In this document: in pieces, positions 1 to 10,960 of the stretch | How positions within the stretch are numbered: the stretch's first letter is position 1 | How the letters are laid out: every line of letters starts with the position of its first letter | Source: Ryuthela nishihirai | Taxonomy: Eukaryota > Arthropoda > Arachnida > Araneae > Heptathelidae | Reading direction: 5' to 3' | DNA length: 64,000 nt | Assembly (NCBI GenBank): GCA_038380435.1 | Contig: JAWZYU010000011.1 | Location: 87,272,501 to 87,336,500, forward strand | Notes under the pieces: model-generated | The model's database searches: none | What the model saw: only the letters and a program-made list of their open reading frames with translations | What the model was told of the DNA's origin: nothing | Made by a program: the position numbers and the translations under genes

Positions 1-19
1 TGTTCCACAATCATATTCG

Positions 20-1130
20 AATATCATGAATCCAATTTATCACGCTGCCTTACGAGCAGCCACCGGATTACACCGAGCAAAACCTCTCCCCATTCTTTAT
101 GCACTAACCTCAACTATATCTTTGAATATAGCTGCTCGTCTGATGGCAACCAAAATATATTTGAAAGAACGTTGCTCCCCGTATGCCACAACTTTTCGTA
201 ATGAATGCCAAGCACCCCATTATCACAATCATTATAAATGGAAGACTTCGCAAAGACCATTCTTGCTCGTAGCTAATAACCTAATGACAGCCTCTCGGAT
301 CTCTGACATCAAGCTCTCTTCCAGAATACTAAATCACTCTCCTTGGACTACTCCTCAGATACTGATTACAACTAATAAGTTCCCGGTTCAACATTCCTTT
401 GATAATCCTCTTTGTACCATTTTGCATGATTTCAACCTGATGCGTTGTAATCAATGGCATAAGAGCATAATTATCAGAACAGACGCATCCAAATCCCTCA
501 GTGGCGTTGGATTAGGCATCATATGTCCACAAATACAAGTGCATGTGGCTATCAATCGTCATCATATTTTCTCCACTTTCAGCGCGGAAGCTGAAGTTAT
601 TCGAATTGCTTTAAAACAATACTCAACCGAGGCTAAAGACTGCATCATTTTAAGCTGCAGCAAAGCGGTTCTATCCGATTCTAGCTCTCCATAATCAAAT
701 TATGGAAACGTCTAGAATTGTTACTAGTATACAATTGACATGGGTTCCTGGACATCATGGTATCGACATCAATCCAGAGATTTCAACCCAAAAGGATGTT
801 CACGTATACCTTACGTTCCTCAGAAATACTACTCTATCGTCTTCGAGGTGAGGTCTCTCCTCTCAATGCTTTCCTTTTCAGGTGTAAACTTTCGAGACAC
901 CTCTTTGTCCTTTCTGCCAAGAGATTGAATCAACTTTTTACTGCATAATTCAATGCAATCATTATGAACTGGAACGACAGAGCATGTACCTTTCCTATAG
1001 AAAAAAATCACAATTTTTCTCATGCTCCCTGGTCTCTTAGTGAAATTCGTGCTCTCCAAAATCATGCTCTTGTTCTTTCTCTGGAAACTTTCGTTTTTGT
1101 CTCTGGACGGTTTTCTACGTTTTTTCCTCA
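20..1130 (+). pseudogene. Degenerate LINE ORF2 C-terminus (RNase H plus zinc-knuckle tail)
   Basis: This is the 3' end of a non-LTR retrotransposon ORF, broken by frameshifts. Positions 26-694 read as the end of a reverse-transcriptase connection region followed by RNase H: TDAS (first Asp) near 480-490 and AEAEV (Glu) near 590. A frameshift near 690 interrupts it, and the next RNase H block, TWVPGHHGI, appears in another frame at about 735-765. Further on, frames around 830-1000 give LNAFLFRC and CPFCQEIES followed by a Cys/His/Arg pattern typical of the C-terminal zinc knuckle of these ORFs. RNase H suggests an I-like, LOA-like or related clade, but clade is not resolvable by eye. The upstream RT, if present, lies outside the window. 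No coding potential remains. Confidence 0.75.
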
Positions 1131-1284
1131 TTAAACATATTTTTGGAGTTGTCTTTTCTTTACTTAGAGATGAAAGGCCAGAAATCCCAGATTTGGTCCG
1201 CTTCTCGTGGACACACTCACGACAGAAGTTATTCTTCTTGTGTCGTGTTTTTCAGTGCTCTTTGAAGAAGCTACCATACCTGGA

Positions 1285-2440
1285 CGATGCAGTTGTGCAA
1301 CATTTGTTCAGTTAGCCGAGTTTGAGTGAGGTCGTACAGTGGGTCTTCAACAAGCAGGTGGTCTTTTCGTCAAATTGCACACCGCGATGGACGTGAGGTA
1401 TTGGCAGTAGTACGATGGCGGCGTCGATGGTCAGAAGAGCATTCGCACACTCGCAGACGTGGTTCCAGGGAACACAGAGTTACGGACACAGAGAGGATCG
1501 GCGAATCAGGAGGGTGGCAGTGGCAGAGCAGACGGCTACGGCGTCATAAATTCGATCCTCAGAGTGTCTATAAGAACGATATGCAATTGTCTTTTGGAAG
1601 CAGGACTAAGGGCACACGTGCCACTGGCACGGTTACCAGTGTTACCTCGTCACTGTCGAGTACGTTTGCAGTGGTGTAAAGAACGAGTTCATTGGAGGGA
1701 AGAATGGCAGTCTGTGGTCTTCAGTGATGAAAACCGATTGTGCTTAGGAGTGTCTGATGGTCGTTTATGCGTCCGAAGGCGACAACGTGAGCAGCTTCTT
1801 TCATCGTGCATCTGGCAGCAACATACAGGGCCCACTCCGAGCATCATGGTGTGGGGAGCGATTAGATATCACTCTTGTACGTGTCTGTTACAAGGTGCAC
1901 TGAATAGCAATACGTACGTCAGCGACATCGTACAGCCGGTCGTCCTGCCATATTTGAGTGTAATCCCAAATGCGATATTTCATCAGGATAACGCCCACCC
2001 ACATTCTGCCCAGGCAACTCAACATGCTCATCAGGTAGTGCACCAATTCCCTTGGCCAGCACGCTCTCCAGATTTGTCTACAATCGAACATGCCTGGGAT
2101 CGGACAAAGACTATTCCGCGGACCGCGGCAGGCAACGACCATCGCTAATTACACTTCCAAGTTGAAAGCGCATGGAATGGTATCCCCCAGCGTGATATCC
2201 AGCATTTGTACGATTGATTGCATGCCAAATTGGAAGCTTGTATTGATGCTCGAGGAGGTTCAACTCCTTATTAAAGTGTGCCTTCTGCAAAATGTCACAC
2301 TCATTAAAAGGTAAAATAAACATTGAATCACTTCACACGTGTGATCATTGTCCTTTTTCAACAAGTTGTTTCTACTAAATAAATCTCGTAGATTACACTT
2401 CAATTGTTAATGGTGTTCTTTTTTTAATTTCCGCCAGTGT
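1285..2440 (+). pseudogene. Tc1/mariner transposase relic (DD34E type)
   Basis: The transposase of a cut-and-paste DNA transposon is recognisable across several frames. The N-terminal helix-turn-helix part (GRSFRQIAH-like) reads at 1365-1400 and continues in a different frame from 1459. The main open frame to 2148 carries the catalytic triad: Asp in VFSDENRLCLG (about 1720), MVWGAI (about 1848), Asp in FHQDNAHPHS (about 1980) and Glu in SPDLSTIEHAWD (about 2070-2100). A frameshift after 2100 moves the tail, and the usual end (AWNGIPQ, then IQHLYD) is readable to about 2270. The block ends near 2440 at a CCGCCAGTGTA-like terminus that resembles a Tc1 inverted repeat, but no matching left terminus was found. 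It is a dead copy. Confidence 0.85.
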
Positions 2441-2445
2441 ATATC

Positions 2446-3675
2446 GATAATGTTCCCCACTGTTGTTCCCCACTTGTTTCGCTGTCTGTCAAAGTTTTGA
2501 AATTAGGACTAAGAACCCTTCAGATACTTTACTAAGTGAGCTGCAATCCAGCTAAACTCTCTCAAGTGCTCTTGTAATATTTTCCACTGCTGCATTTGCC
2601 CTTGGCTATCGACTTCATCTAACCATCTACGTAATGTTAATATTCTTAGGAAACTTAATAAATTCATATATACTTTTTGAATATTTTTCTCCCAAGTTAA
2701 TTCAACATTAAGTAATAACTAACGGAACATTCATTTTATAAAATTTCATTCTTTTACCGATTACAAAGCCAAATGTTCTTCGAAGTGTTCGATTCTTTTC
2801 TGGTTGCCATGGTGAGGTGGTTGAATCATTTTGCCGCTCTGAGAAATATTACTTCTCTGGAGAAGGTCACGAGGATATTTCAGACAGAGCTTTAAGTGAA
2901 ATGAGGTAGGGGAGGGGGAGGGGGAGAAAGCCATCTAGCATGCTTTTATCGTTTTCAGTGAGCCTTTTCCGTCCACCAGGCCACGGCTTAATTTCTCATT
3001 GAATGGACGCTGACCTTTGAAAGGTCAATGGATGTCGTCTCTTTCATGAAGGAAATGGCGCAGACAAGCAGAGAAAATCTCGATGTCTGCAAGATAGATC
3101 GCACAAAGCTTCATCCAACCAAGAACTAGAACATCGTTCAGGATCGATTTCAGCTTTCTAAGTCGAGATCCGTATTTCTCCTGCAATGGATGCGCTTAAT
3201 AAAAAGTAATACAGAAGCTATGGAACACTGGATTTCTTCCCTTACTGGTACCCCAGGGAGATTTCAGGAAGGTCAACTCCTGAAGATCACCTTCATCTGT
3301 TCGGAATAATTCTGTTTCTGGTCGTGTTGGGACAAACGATTAAGACAGAAATGCAAATCATCGTCTTCTTTCGAGTTGCCATTCGTCGATCCGGTTTCGT
3401 CTGCCATCTTTCTCTTTGGCAGCAGAAGATGCCATCGAGATTGCGACCTCCTTTCTTTGCCCCGAAGCCTGACACGAGGAGCAGAGGAACCCGTCGCCTA
3501 GCAACGCTTCAATTGCTTTCCTTTCGAAACTGACGGAGGCAGATGGAAAATCACTTCTCACACTAGAAACACACTCAACTGAAAAATCCACAATCATGGA
3601 GACTTATTTCGAAAAAGCATTTCGGGCAATCGGGAGACACATCAAACGACGCAGGTGTTTTGTTTTATTCTTTTG
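2446..3675. other. No gene recognised
   Basis: Mixed-composition sequence with a short polypurine stretch at about 2905-2935. Short open frames at 3293-3597 overlap on both strands and show no recognisable domain. I see no supported feature. Confidence 0.4.
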
Positions 3676-4180
3676 TACAGTCGCTCAAAAAAGTATCCGA
3701 ACACTATGGTTGATTACAGAATTCAGAAAAAATATCTGGCAACGATTTTTTTAGAAATTAGTGATCTGGCAACCTTCGTGTCACGTGATTACAGAATTCA
3801 GGAAAAATATCTGGAGCGTGTACAGCAACTGTACACGCTCCAGTTACCGTTCACAGCAAACTGGAGCGTATGCAGTTACTGCACACGCTCCAGTTTGCTG
3901 TGAACGGTAACTGCACACGCTCAATATTTCCGTGAGTGAGCCCACACGATCTAGTATCAAAATAATATGACCACCTACAGTCGCTCAAAAAAAGTATCCG
4001 AACACTATGGTTGATTACAGAATTCACAAAAAATATCTGGCAACGATATTTTTTTAGAAATTAGTGATCTGGCAACCTTCGTGTCACGATCACTAATTTC
4101 TAAAAAAATATCGTTGCCAGATATTTTTTGTGAATTCTGTAATCAACCATAGTGTTCGGATACTTTTTTGAGCGACTATA
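3676..4180. mobile_element. Composite palindromic MITE, copy 1 (Tc1/mariner-like termini, TA target)
   Basis: The unit begins TACAGTCGCTCAAAAAAG and ends with the inverse of that terminus. The ends sit on TA, as expected for Tc1/mariner-type non-autonomous elements. The right part, 3976-4180, is a nearly perfect foldback of the whole MITE, missing about 16 bp of the right arm near the centre. The left part, 3676-3975, is one MITE arm joined to a series of nested hairpins built on GGAGCGTGTACAG and its inverse, then a linker (about 3935-3975). The same arrangement recurs at 8636-9079 and 57148-57620. No coding capacity. Confidence 0.85.
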
Positions 4181-4513
4181 CCGCATTTCCAGAGTTTCCG
4201 AATTTTTTCTTCTTTCGATCTCCTCTCTCCCTCCTTGAGATGTCTTCTGCTTTTGCAAAAGAATGGCCGCGTTTCAGGAACTTTTATTTTGCAGCGTCGA
4301 TTTTGAAGGCATCTGTTGCTTTTATCGCTCATTGTGTTCATTTTGGACAAAGAAAGCAAAGTCTGAAGTAAAAGGGTTTTCATGTGCTTGAGAAGGGGGG
4401 GGGAATGGGCTATGAAACCCTCTTCCTCATAATTTAATTTAAATTTAATAACAATAAATGGAAGGTAAATATTTTTTACACTGACTCCATTTGGGAGAAT
4501 TTACAAAGCAAGC

Positions 4514-4851
4514 ATATAGAGCCGTGTTTCCCAACGTTGGCCCACGCCCCACAGGGGGACAATTTGATTGTCAAGGGGGGCAATTCGAAAATGGACTCGT
4601 ACAGAGTTTAACCGTATGGCGGCCGTAGGATTAGCGAGCCTGGACAAAAGAAAACCCGAAGATTACACTGTTAGTCGTCATTATCCTTCTTCAAGAGAAC
4701 AATGAGGACGCCCATCATTTAAGTTACTTCAAATCATTTAAGTTACTTCAACGAAACAATTTAATTTTACATAGGGGGGGGGGACATAAGAATTTTAGAA
4801 AGGCTTAAGTGGGGCATGGCACAAAAAAGGTTGGGAAACACTGATATAGAG
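4514..4851. mobile_element. hAT-type MITE with 8-bp target-site duplication
   Basis: The element spans 4522-4843. It begins CCGTGTTTCCCAAC and ends GTTGGGAAACACTG, imperfect terminal inverted repeats of the hAT kind (CAGTGTTTCCCAAC-like). It is flanked by the 8-bp direct repeat ATATAGAG at 4514-4521 and 4844-4851, the target length used by hAT transposases. At 322 bp it has no transposase. Inside is a small tandem duplication (TTTAAGTTACTTCAA near 4720-4752) and a G-run near 4775. Confidence 0.8.
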
Positions 4852-5689
4852 CATAACATGCATATATAGTATAACAAGCATAACATGACCTCGGTTTTTG
4901 TGTACAACATCACATCTAAGAGAATGGACTGCAGATAAATGAATCCTTTGGCAATCTTGAGATGAAGGCAACAAGATCTGAAACTGAGAGCATTTCAGAT
5001 ATTGAGAAAGGTCCATGCTTGGTAAATGATTTTTAAAAAATGGCTCTGGTAAGAGAGATGACTACGTCCTCTGAAGATCATTCCATACTCTTCCTATTCT
5101 ACGAAATAAGAAATAATATTTGCAATCTCTTCTTGCAAATGGGATGCCAGTACACAGTGGGTGTTTTCTTGTCCTGCTGCTGTGTTACTTGTTGCTACTT
5201 GTTCGGATTAAAGTGCTTTAAAAGTCCATGGATGATTTTGTAGCATGCTGATGAAATCCGACTCAAGGGATGATGGGTGCTCATTCCGTGTGTGTGTGTA
5301 TTCGAAGACAAAACCGAAAGATTTGCATTATTAATGCAAGCTCTCTTCACGACCAAATCACGCGGAGCATGATGGAGTCGATACTTCGTCTGCCAATTGA
5401 TTCGAGAAACTCACGTGACTGACACTTTAAAAACACTCTGGAGGCCTGGGAGGGAAGTGGGAGCCTGTCCAGCGGTTTTTTTTAATATCGTGAACTTAGA
5501 GGTCATTGCTCACGAGATGAGCCATGGATTAGGTAAGGAGAATTCGAGAGAATTACCTCGAATACACCCTAGAATTCGAAAACCTCGAGAGAATTAAGGA
5601 GCTCGAGATTTCGTGTTACCTGGGAGAAAGAATGCCTAATGCTAAAATGCTCTTTTCATTTCTATAACGAATAGTTTTTCTCTTTTCTG
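4852..5689. other. No gene recognised
   Basis: Unassigned sequence. Open frames at 4795-5016 (minus) and 5040-5243 (plus) are short and of unknown value; the latter encodes a Cys-rich, partly hydrophobic stretch but has no clear splice or family signal. Confidence 0.35.
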
Positions 5690-5964
5690 CCGCCCTGCCC
5701 ACGGTCAGTAGGGGACACCGATGGGCTTGGAAAGGCCGCCGTCCGTCGGATGGGACGTTAATCCGTGACCCGGTGTGCGGGAGAGCCATACTCTTTGCAC
5801 GTTAAAGAACACGCTGGATGGCCTTATCTGGATGCTACCATCTGTCTCCCAACAGCTGTTCCAGTGGGTCCCCTCCCCCAACCTTCTCTGAGCCTTCGGG
5901 GTCCATGTGACCTGGCCTATGGTGTGCAAAAAAGTGCCGCTCAGAGGTAAAACAACCCAACCCT
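5690..5964 (+). mobile_element. SINE family 1, 5'-truncated copy
   Basis: Body and 3' end of the commonest SINE in this window, starting at CGCCCTGCCCACGGTCAG and ending with GGTAAAACAACCCAACC. The tRNA-like head is absent, as expected for 5' truncation during target-primed reverse transcription. It closely resembles the full copies at 11408-11792 and 60873-61253, with a small internal deletion near the 3' end. Confidence 0.85.
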
Positions 5965-6349
5965 CGTTTTCTGATGAGAAAAATGGTCCAATTTATTACA
6001 TTACCACTCAAAATTAATTACCACAGATGAAAACCGTGAATAAAGAAAGAATGAAACTCCTTACAAAACATTTTAGGTAGCATTCGAAAAAAGCACAGCA
6101 TTAAGAGGCGTTACATAAGTAGTGTGTGTGTGTGTGGGGGGGGGGGTAGTTAAAGACGGCTGAAGCAGCGTCGGGTATTTCAGTGGCGACATGTTGACAG
6201 AAACCTCGCTACCATGCATCGAATAAACAATTTCATTTTCCTCTTAATGAGAAACCATTTTCCCATTGGCCATTCACCTCGACTCTCATTGGCTGAGAGA
6301 AATTGCCTCTCTGTTTCGGAATGGCAAACAAAAACAAGAAATGAACTGA

Positions 6350-6642
6350 AATGAAGCGATCGGAACAGAAATGATTACTCGAGTGCTAAACCGATTGAGA
6401 GAGAGAGAGAAATGATCATTCCCATAGTGCACCAATCGATAGAGAGAAATGATTTCTAACGTGCTGAAGCGATCGAAAGAGAGAGAAAACGATTTCTCAC
6501 GTGCTGAAGCGATCGAGAGAGAGAAATGATTTGTCACGTAGTGAAACCTACGAGCCTGGAGCTCTGAGATCAATAAAATAATCAAAGAAATGAGTTCTCA
6601 CGTGCTGAAGCGATCGAAAGGAAGAAATGATTACTCACGTGC
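6350..6642. repeat. Degenerate tandem repeat carrying CACGTG motifs, intronic
   Basis: About five imperfect units built on CACGTGCTGAAGCGATCGA followed by GAGAGA and AAATGATTT. Complete CACGTG hexamers occur near 6499, 6599 and 6636, with decayed versions elsewhere. On the minus strand each unit reads TTCAGCACGTGAG, the same as the exon-intron junction at 6639, so the repeat has copied a splice-donor region along the start of the presumed intron. Confidence 0.65.
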
Positions 6643-6693
6643 TGATGAGGTCGAGCTGATGGTGAGGACTGCAGTCAAGATGGCCGCCAGCAT
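6639..6693 (-). CDS. Candidate first coding exon encoding a signal peptide
   Basis: On the minus strand a pyrimidine-rich tract ending TTTTTCTGTTGCAG (6694 upward) is followed directly by an ATG at 6693. The exon reads MLAAILTAVLTISSTSSA (18 residues plus one base, phase 1), then a good donor, GTGAGTAA, at 6638 downward. A branch-point-like CTGAC lies about 25 bases before the acceptor. The peptide has the hydrophobic core and small residues before a likely cleavage site expected of a secretory signal, so the gene would encode a secreted or membrane protein with an intron in its 5' UTR. The following exon was not found, so the product is unknown. The support is the coincidence of acceptor, start, signal-like peptide and donor in 55 bases; no transcript evidence is available. 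Confidence 0.6.
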
Positions 6694-6699
6694 CTGCAA

Positions 6700-7927
6700 C
6701 AGAAAAACGGAAGTGATGTCAGTCGGATTTCACAGGAATTCACCAAATTGAGATGATTCAACTATGAACTTATATTTAGCATATTGGAGAAATTGCTTTA
6801 ATTTCAAAGATGTGGATATTTTCCCAACCGAATTCTGAAATTTAATACGCATTTTCTTTTCAGTAATGGTTTTTGTGTCGTGTGCAGAATTTCAAATCCA
6901 TACTCTCATTGATCCAGGAAATATTTATCGACAACATTTGTGACAAAGGAGTTTTAAATGAGAAGGTGCCGAGCGATGAAAACGAGGCTCTGACATCCCT
7001 TTGCTCCAGGAACTGAAGGTTTTCAAAAGGGGGAAAAATTTCTTATACGTAAAATATTTTCTTATGCGTTAGAATTCTTGCATATACTAACTTATTTCAA
7101 ATGTTTTGGATGCGCCAACAGTAGATTTGTGCTATTGCGCACTTCGCCATTTTCCAGCGACCCAGATGAGACCCAGATGAGTCGCCGTCTCTTCAGTATT
7201 AAGCATGCGCAAACGAATTCGTCTTTTGCTACAATGAAGTGTCGTCTGCGAGTTTTTTAGTGAGCTTTAAAAAGTGTGAGGTTTTAAAAAAAGTAATTTC
7301 TTTGTCAGTTGTATGATCTGTCTACCATAAAAAATAAATTATTACTTACTTACCAGAATTTATTTAGTTTAATTTAAAAAATATTCGATAAAAAATTTAA
7401 GTAAACATGCAATAGGAAATATAAACTACTTCGTATTTAAAAAATGATACCATGATTTAAAAAATGGTCGTTCTCTCTCTCCATTGGAAATCGTTTTTGT
7501 TCAATCAACTGCTGTAAGTAGAAAGGAACGAAAAAACATTTAAAATAGATTAATATTAAGTCATGGAAATAAATTTTTAATAATTTAGAATTTTCGAGAC
7601 TATTTCAAATAACCATTAGTCGTAATGCCAATTTAAGATGGCAATGGGCAATTCCAAAAGGATATGGAATTGGGTCTTAATATGCAGTTGAAGAAGACTC
7701 GGCATTCGTCCTCTGTAAAGCTAGTTTCTTCCCGAAGCCAAATGCACAATACTTTTTATTTTACATTATTCCCTTTTGAAAACTGAACCTCTTCTCTCCC
7801 TATATTCATTGATCTGGATGACTTCTTATCACAACATCGACAATGTTGCTTCGAAAGACAACTTCCACATCCACTTCACTGACTCTTTTTCTTCAGCCTG
7901 AAAAAGCCCAGATAACATTTGTATCCC
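6700..7927. other. Probable intron or intergenic, AT-rich, no gene recognised
   Basis: If the exon at 6639-6693 is real, this would be its upstream 5' UTR intron. A short direct duplication (ACCCAGATGAG) occurs near 7160-7180. Nothing else is supported. Confidence 0.35.
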
Positions 7928-8339
7928 CTTTTCTGCTAAAATTAGAATCTGAAGGTGCAGATTGTTAAACAAAGCTTTTGCCCCAGTGTCGTACATTGGA
8001 TTTTCCCACATTAAAAGCCACACCCAATTCAATCGCTTTCTTTATCATTTTATTAAGAACCTCCTGAAGTCCTGCTTTTCACTATTCATTAAATCCATTA
8101 TCTTGGAATGATCTGTAAATTTGCTTATCTGTTGCTAATGCCCTCATCTACATCAGAATCAAATTAATATTTTTTAAAGTTTTTTTTTAACACCAAACCC
8201 TGCGGCATTCAATTAACTACTTTCGCCTAGTCTGAAAGCTTCCGTAGAACTTCAACTTTTTGTTTTCTGTCCATTTAGTTAACTAGTTTCTGTCCATTTT
8301 AACAATCTGCACCTTCAGATTCTAATTTTAGCAGAAAAG
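7928..8339. repeat. Perfect 40-bp inverted repeat
   Basis: The arm at 7928-7967 (starting CTTTTCTGCTAAAATTAG) is the exact reverse complement of 8300-8339. The 332-bp spacer contains parts of a LINE relic, so the arms probably arose by a local inverted duplication inside that element. Confidence 0.8.
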
Positions 8340-8410
8340 CAGAATTTCAGACTTTGTCGAAAGCCTTCTCGAAATCCATATCAAGAATATCTACAATATC
8401 ACTTCTGTTT
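7950..8410 (-). pseudogene. CR1-like LINE reverse-transcriptase relic
   Basis: Minus-strand translation gives scattered but ordered RT blocks. DMDFEKAFDKV, at about 8380-8345, matches the LDFxKAFDKV box. ISNRISKFTDHSKI, at about 8150-8105, corresponds to the ISKFADDTKI catalytic box with both Asp positions disturbed. A later FNVGKSN block, near 8010, matches the FNxxKC motif. Stops and frameshifts separate them, and a 40-bp inverted duplication rearranges the region. The spacing and wording of the blocks fit CR1/L2-type LINEs. It is a dead fragment. Confidence 0.6.
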
Positions 8411-8635
8411 AAATAACTGGTTATCCGTTCGATCGAGAGAAATTGAAAATATTAACCCAAAACCAAGAAGGTCATACAGGAGAATAGTCATAGAAAAAGA
8501 AGAAAGAAGGTCATACAAAAAATAATAATAAAATGTCAAAATAGAATAATAATAAAATCATACTTGCGCATATTTGCGAGGAAATCGGCTGAACTTGATC
8601 CGTCCCTTCTCACTCCGTGCAATGCAGAGAGCAGG

Positions 8636-9079
8636 TACAGTCGCTCAAAAAAGTATCCGAACACTCTGGTTGATTACAGAATTCAGAAAAAATATCTGAC
8701 AACGATTTTTTTAGAAATTGGTGATCTAGCAACCTTCGTGTCACGTGACACGAAGGTTGCCAGATCACTAATTTCTAAAAAAAAATCGTTACCAGATATT
8801 GTTTCTGAATTCTGTAATCATCCATAGGGTTCGGATACTTTTTTGAGCGACTGTAGGTGGTCATATTATTTTGATACTGGATCGTGTGGGCTCACTCACG
8901 GAAATATTGAGCATGTGCAGTTACCGTTCACAGCAAACTGGAGCGTGTGCAGTAACTGCACACGCTCCAGGTTGCTGTGAACGGTAACTGGAGCGTGTAC
9001 AGTTGCTATACACGTCCAGATATTTTTTCTCAATTCTGTAATCAACCGTAGTGTTCGGATACTTTTTTGAGAGACTGTA
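8636..9079. mobile_element. Composite palindromic MITE, copy 2
   Basis: A full foldback MITE (8636-8855) with TA-bounded TACAGTCGCTC termini and the CACGTG palindrome at its centre is joined to a second block (8856-9079). That block has the linker, the GGAGCGTGTGCAG hairpins and one further MITE arm ending in an inverted terminus. The order is the reverse of copy 1, so the whole composite behaves as one unit. Confidence 0.85.
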
Positions 9080-9781
9080 CAGACTGAGCTTCCCTCCCCA
9101 GACGAATGAATGCTCAATGGAACCGATACGACGATAAGAGGTCATCGCACGTGCCTGACGTCTTCCGATTCAGAAATTTCGCTGATGCCAATCAGCTGAA
9201 GAAATGGAGAAGTATTTTCTCTGCTTCTTGAAAGGACCAATCAAATCTCATTATTTGATCCTACGACCCTGGCACCTTACTAATTCAGATCTCGGATGAT
9301 GACTTCAGAAATAAAAGTCCAAAGAGTAACAGAGGTTTTCGTTTAGATTTCTAAAGATTCCAAAATTTGAAACTAATTTTTCATCTAAAAATATTAATTT
9401 TCTTCCAATGTTTTCTACCAAAGATAGACAACATTTTTTGAAGGAAGAGCATCCAAGTCCCCAAAGACAGACTTTGCGAGCCGCAAATACTTTTTCCTCT
9501 CTTTGTTTCTCATAAAAGCACTTTTTGCAGCTTATTTCGTCATTGAAGTGTTTAAAAATTTTAATGCCAGGATATTTTAATAAAAAACCTTTACCATTCC
9601 AAGTATCTTTTAAATCATCGTTATATAGAAATGTGGAAATTAATTGACGATATATTGCTATCGGTTGTTTCTAACTTGTTTTGCAAATGTCATTTAAGTA
9701 TCAAGAATAACTGCTGTGCGCTGCCACTGAAACATTTTGCTTCTGCAGGGGATGCCTGAAGTGAAAACTAGTTGCAATAAA
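9080..9781. other. No gene recognised
   Basis: Unassigned AT-rich sequence. A CCAAT-like motif and ordinary short frames are present but nothing is supported. Confidence 0.35.
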
Positions 9782-9975
9782 TAATAAAAAATAAATACCC
9801 CCTCAAGCAGCTGCTTGCCACAGAGGTCTGTCAGTTTATGTGCCACAGTAGAAGATCTGAGAGGATGGCAGGACCTCAGCAGAAAAACAACACGAACATC
9901 CATGCCTTACCCGGGGCTCGAACCCAGGTCCCGTAGATCAGTAGCCAAGCGCGCTAACCACTCTGCCACGGGAAC
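9782..9975 (-). mobile_element. SINE family 2, near full length
   Basis: tRNA-derived SINE on the minus strand. The head (about 9975-9900) reads CCCGTGGCAGAGTGGTTAG, an A-box-like block, and then GGTTCGAGCCC, a B box. The body contains the CAGCAGAAAAA, GACAGGAGCCTGTC-type and AGCAGCTGCTTGAGGGGG segments and ends in a TATTTATTT tail. Part of the CTGACAGG block is deleted relative to the other copies. The head is a decayed tRNA-like promoter, not a tRNA gene. Confidence 0.85.
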
Positions 9976-10499
9976 GATTGATTTATCATCATGGATTTCG
10001 AATTTGTTGAATTTCCGTGTTTTAAACAGTGCACGCAATATAAAAGAGGAATCTGTAATAATTTGGGAGCATTAGGACATTTTGAGCTCTGCAGCCTCTT
10101 AAAGTTGTCGGTTGCAGCAGACAAGTTCTTGATTCGTGAGCGGATCGTCAATGAAGAACGCGTCGGCGAGCAATTTTAACAACTGTCCGCGAGAGGGCGT
10201 GGAGGTCAGTTTCGAGTTGTTTTGAGAATTGCCAAAAAAGATGTCAAAATCGAAAAATGACCTTCTTGGTTTTGGGTTAATATTTTCTATTTCTCTCTCG
10301 TCTGGTTTCAGGAACCGTTTGGCAGGACACGACTCGCAATTTCCTGCAGCGGAGGGATCGGCTTTAATGTTTTCATCAGTTTGCAACTCTCGCTTGTTTG
10401 TGCTCCCGAAGCTGAATCAAAAGTGGGCCAACAATGTATCAATGAATTCTTCGCCCCCCCCCTCCTCGTGCATTCGTTAACATTGTTGCCTCTACCAAA
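9976..10499. other. No gene recognised; CTCF-like motif
   Basis: Short open frames on both strands overlap and show no family. A sequence near 10187-10202, CCGCGAGAGGGCGTGG, resembles the core of CTCF-type insulator sites. This is a by-eye resemblance only. Confidence 0.25.
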
Positions 10500-10960
10500 C
10501 GATGTACGTCTCATTGTCCAACGCTCCACGTGACACGTTCACTCACTTGATTAGCGAACGATCACGTGGTTGCCCTCGAGCTCTCTCATTTCCCTTTGGC
10601 GGCGATGACGGAGAGTGACACTGCGCGAGCGACGCATTCTCCGGCAGATTAACGATTGCCCGAGTCACCCACCTAAACGACCGATCGGGCAGGCAGCCAA
10701 TAGACACAGATCAACTAATAACCAGACCGTAACCGTGTCTGTGTGCTCGTACATTGTCTTCTGCGGAGTGGGAGCCAAGGGGAGAGGCGTGCCGGACAGG
10801 TGCCCGGATGTCTCACGATCCTTCGCCGCCACCGTAATGAGTCGATTGTAAAGGAGACGACCACTTGCGAAAGTTCGTTCGCTGCACGATCCTGTTTCCT
10901 CGTGACCTGCATCCCCACACACACGCGCTGGTCATCGCAGCCATCGGCAACTCACTTTCT
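10500..10960. promoter_or_regulatory. CpG-rich candidate promoter or 5' UTR region
   Basis: This stretch is visibly richer in CG dinucleotides than its AT-rich surroundings. It contains two CACGTG boxes (about 10528 and 10563) and a CCAAT box (AGCCAATAG near 10694). It lies upstream, in minus-strand terms, of the signal-peptide exon at 6639-6693 and could be that gene's promoter. The link is inference; no start site can be fixed. Confidence 0.3.

Noticed and set aside
5690..5964. Open frames on either strand within SINE 1 copies (also near 11.6, 47.8, 61.1 kb)
   Set aside because: The same short frames recur because the SINE body lacks stops in places; they are not genes.
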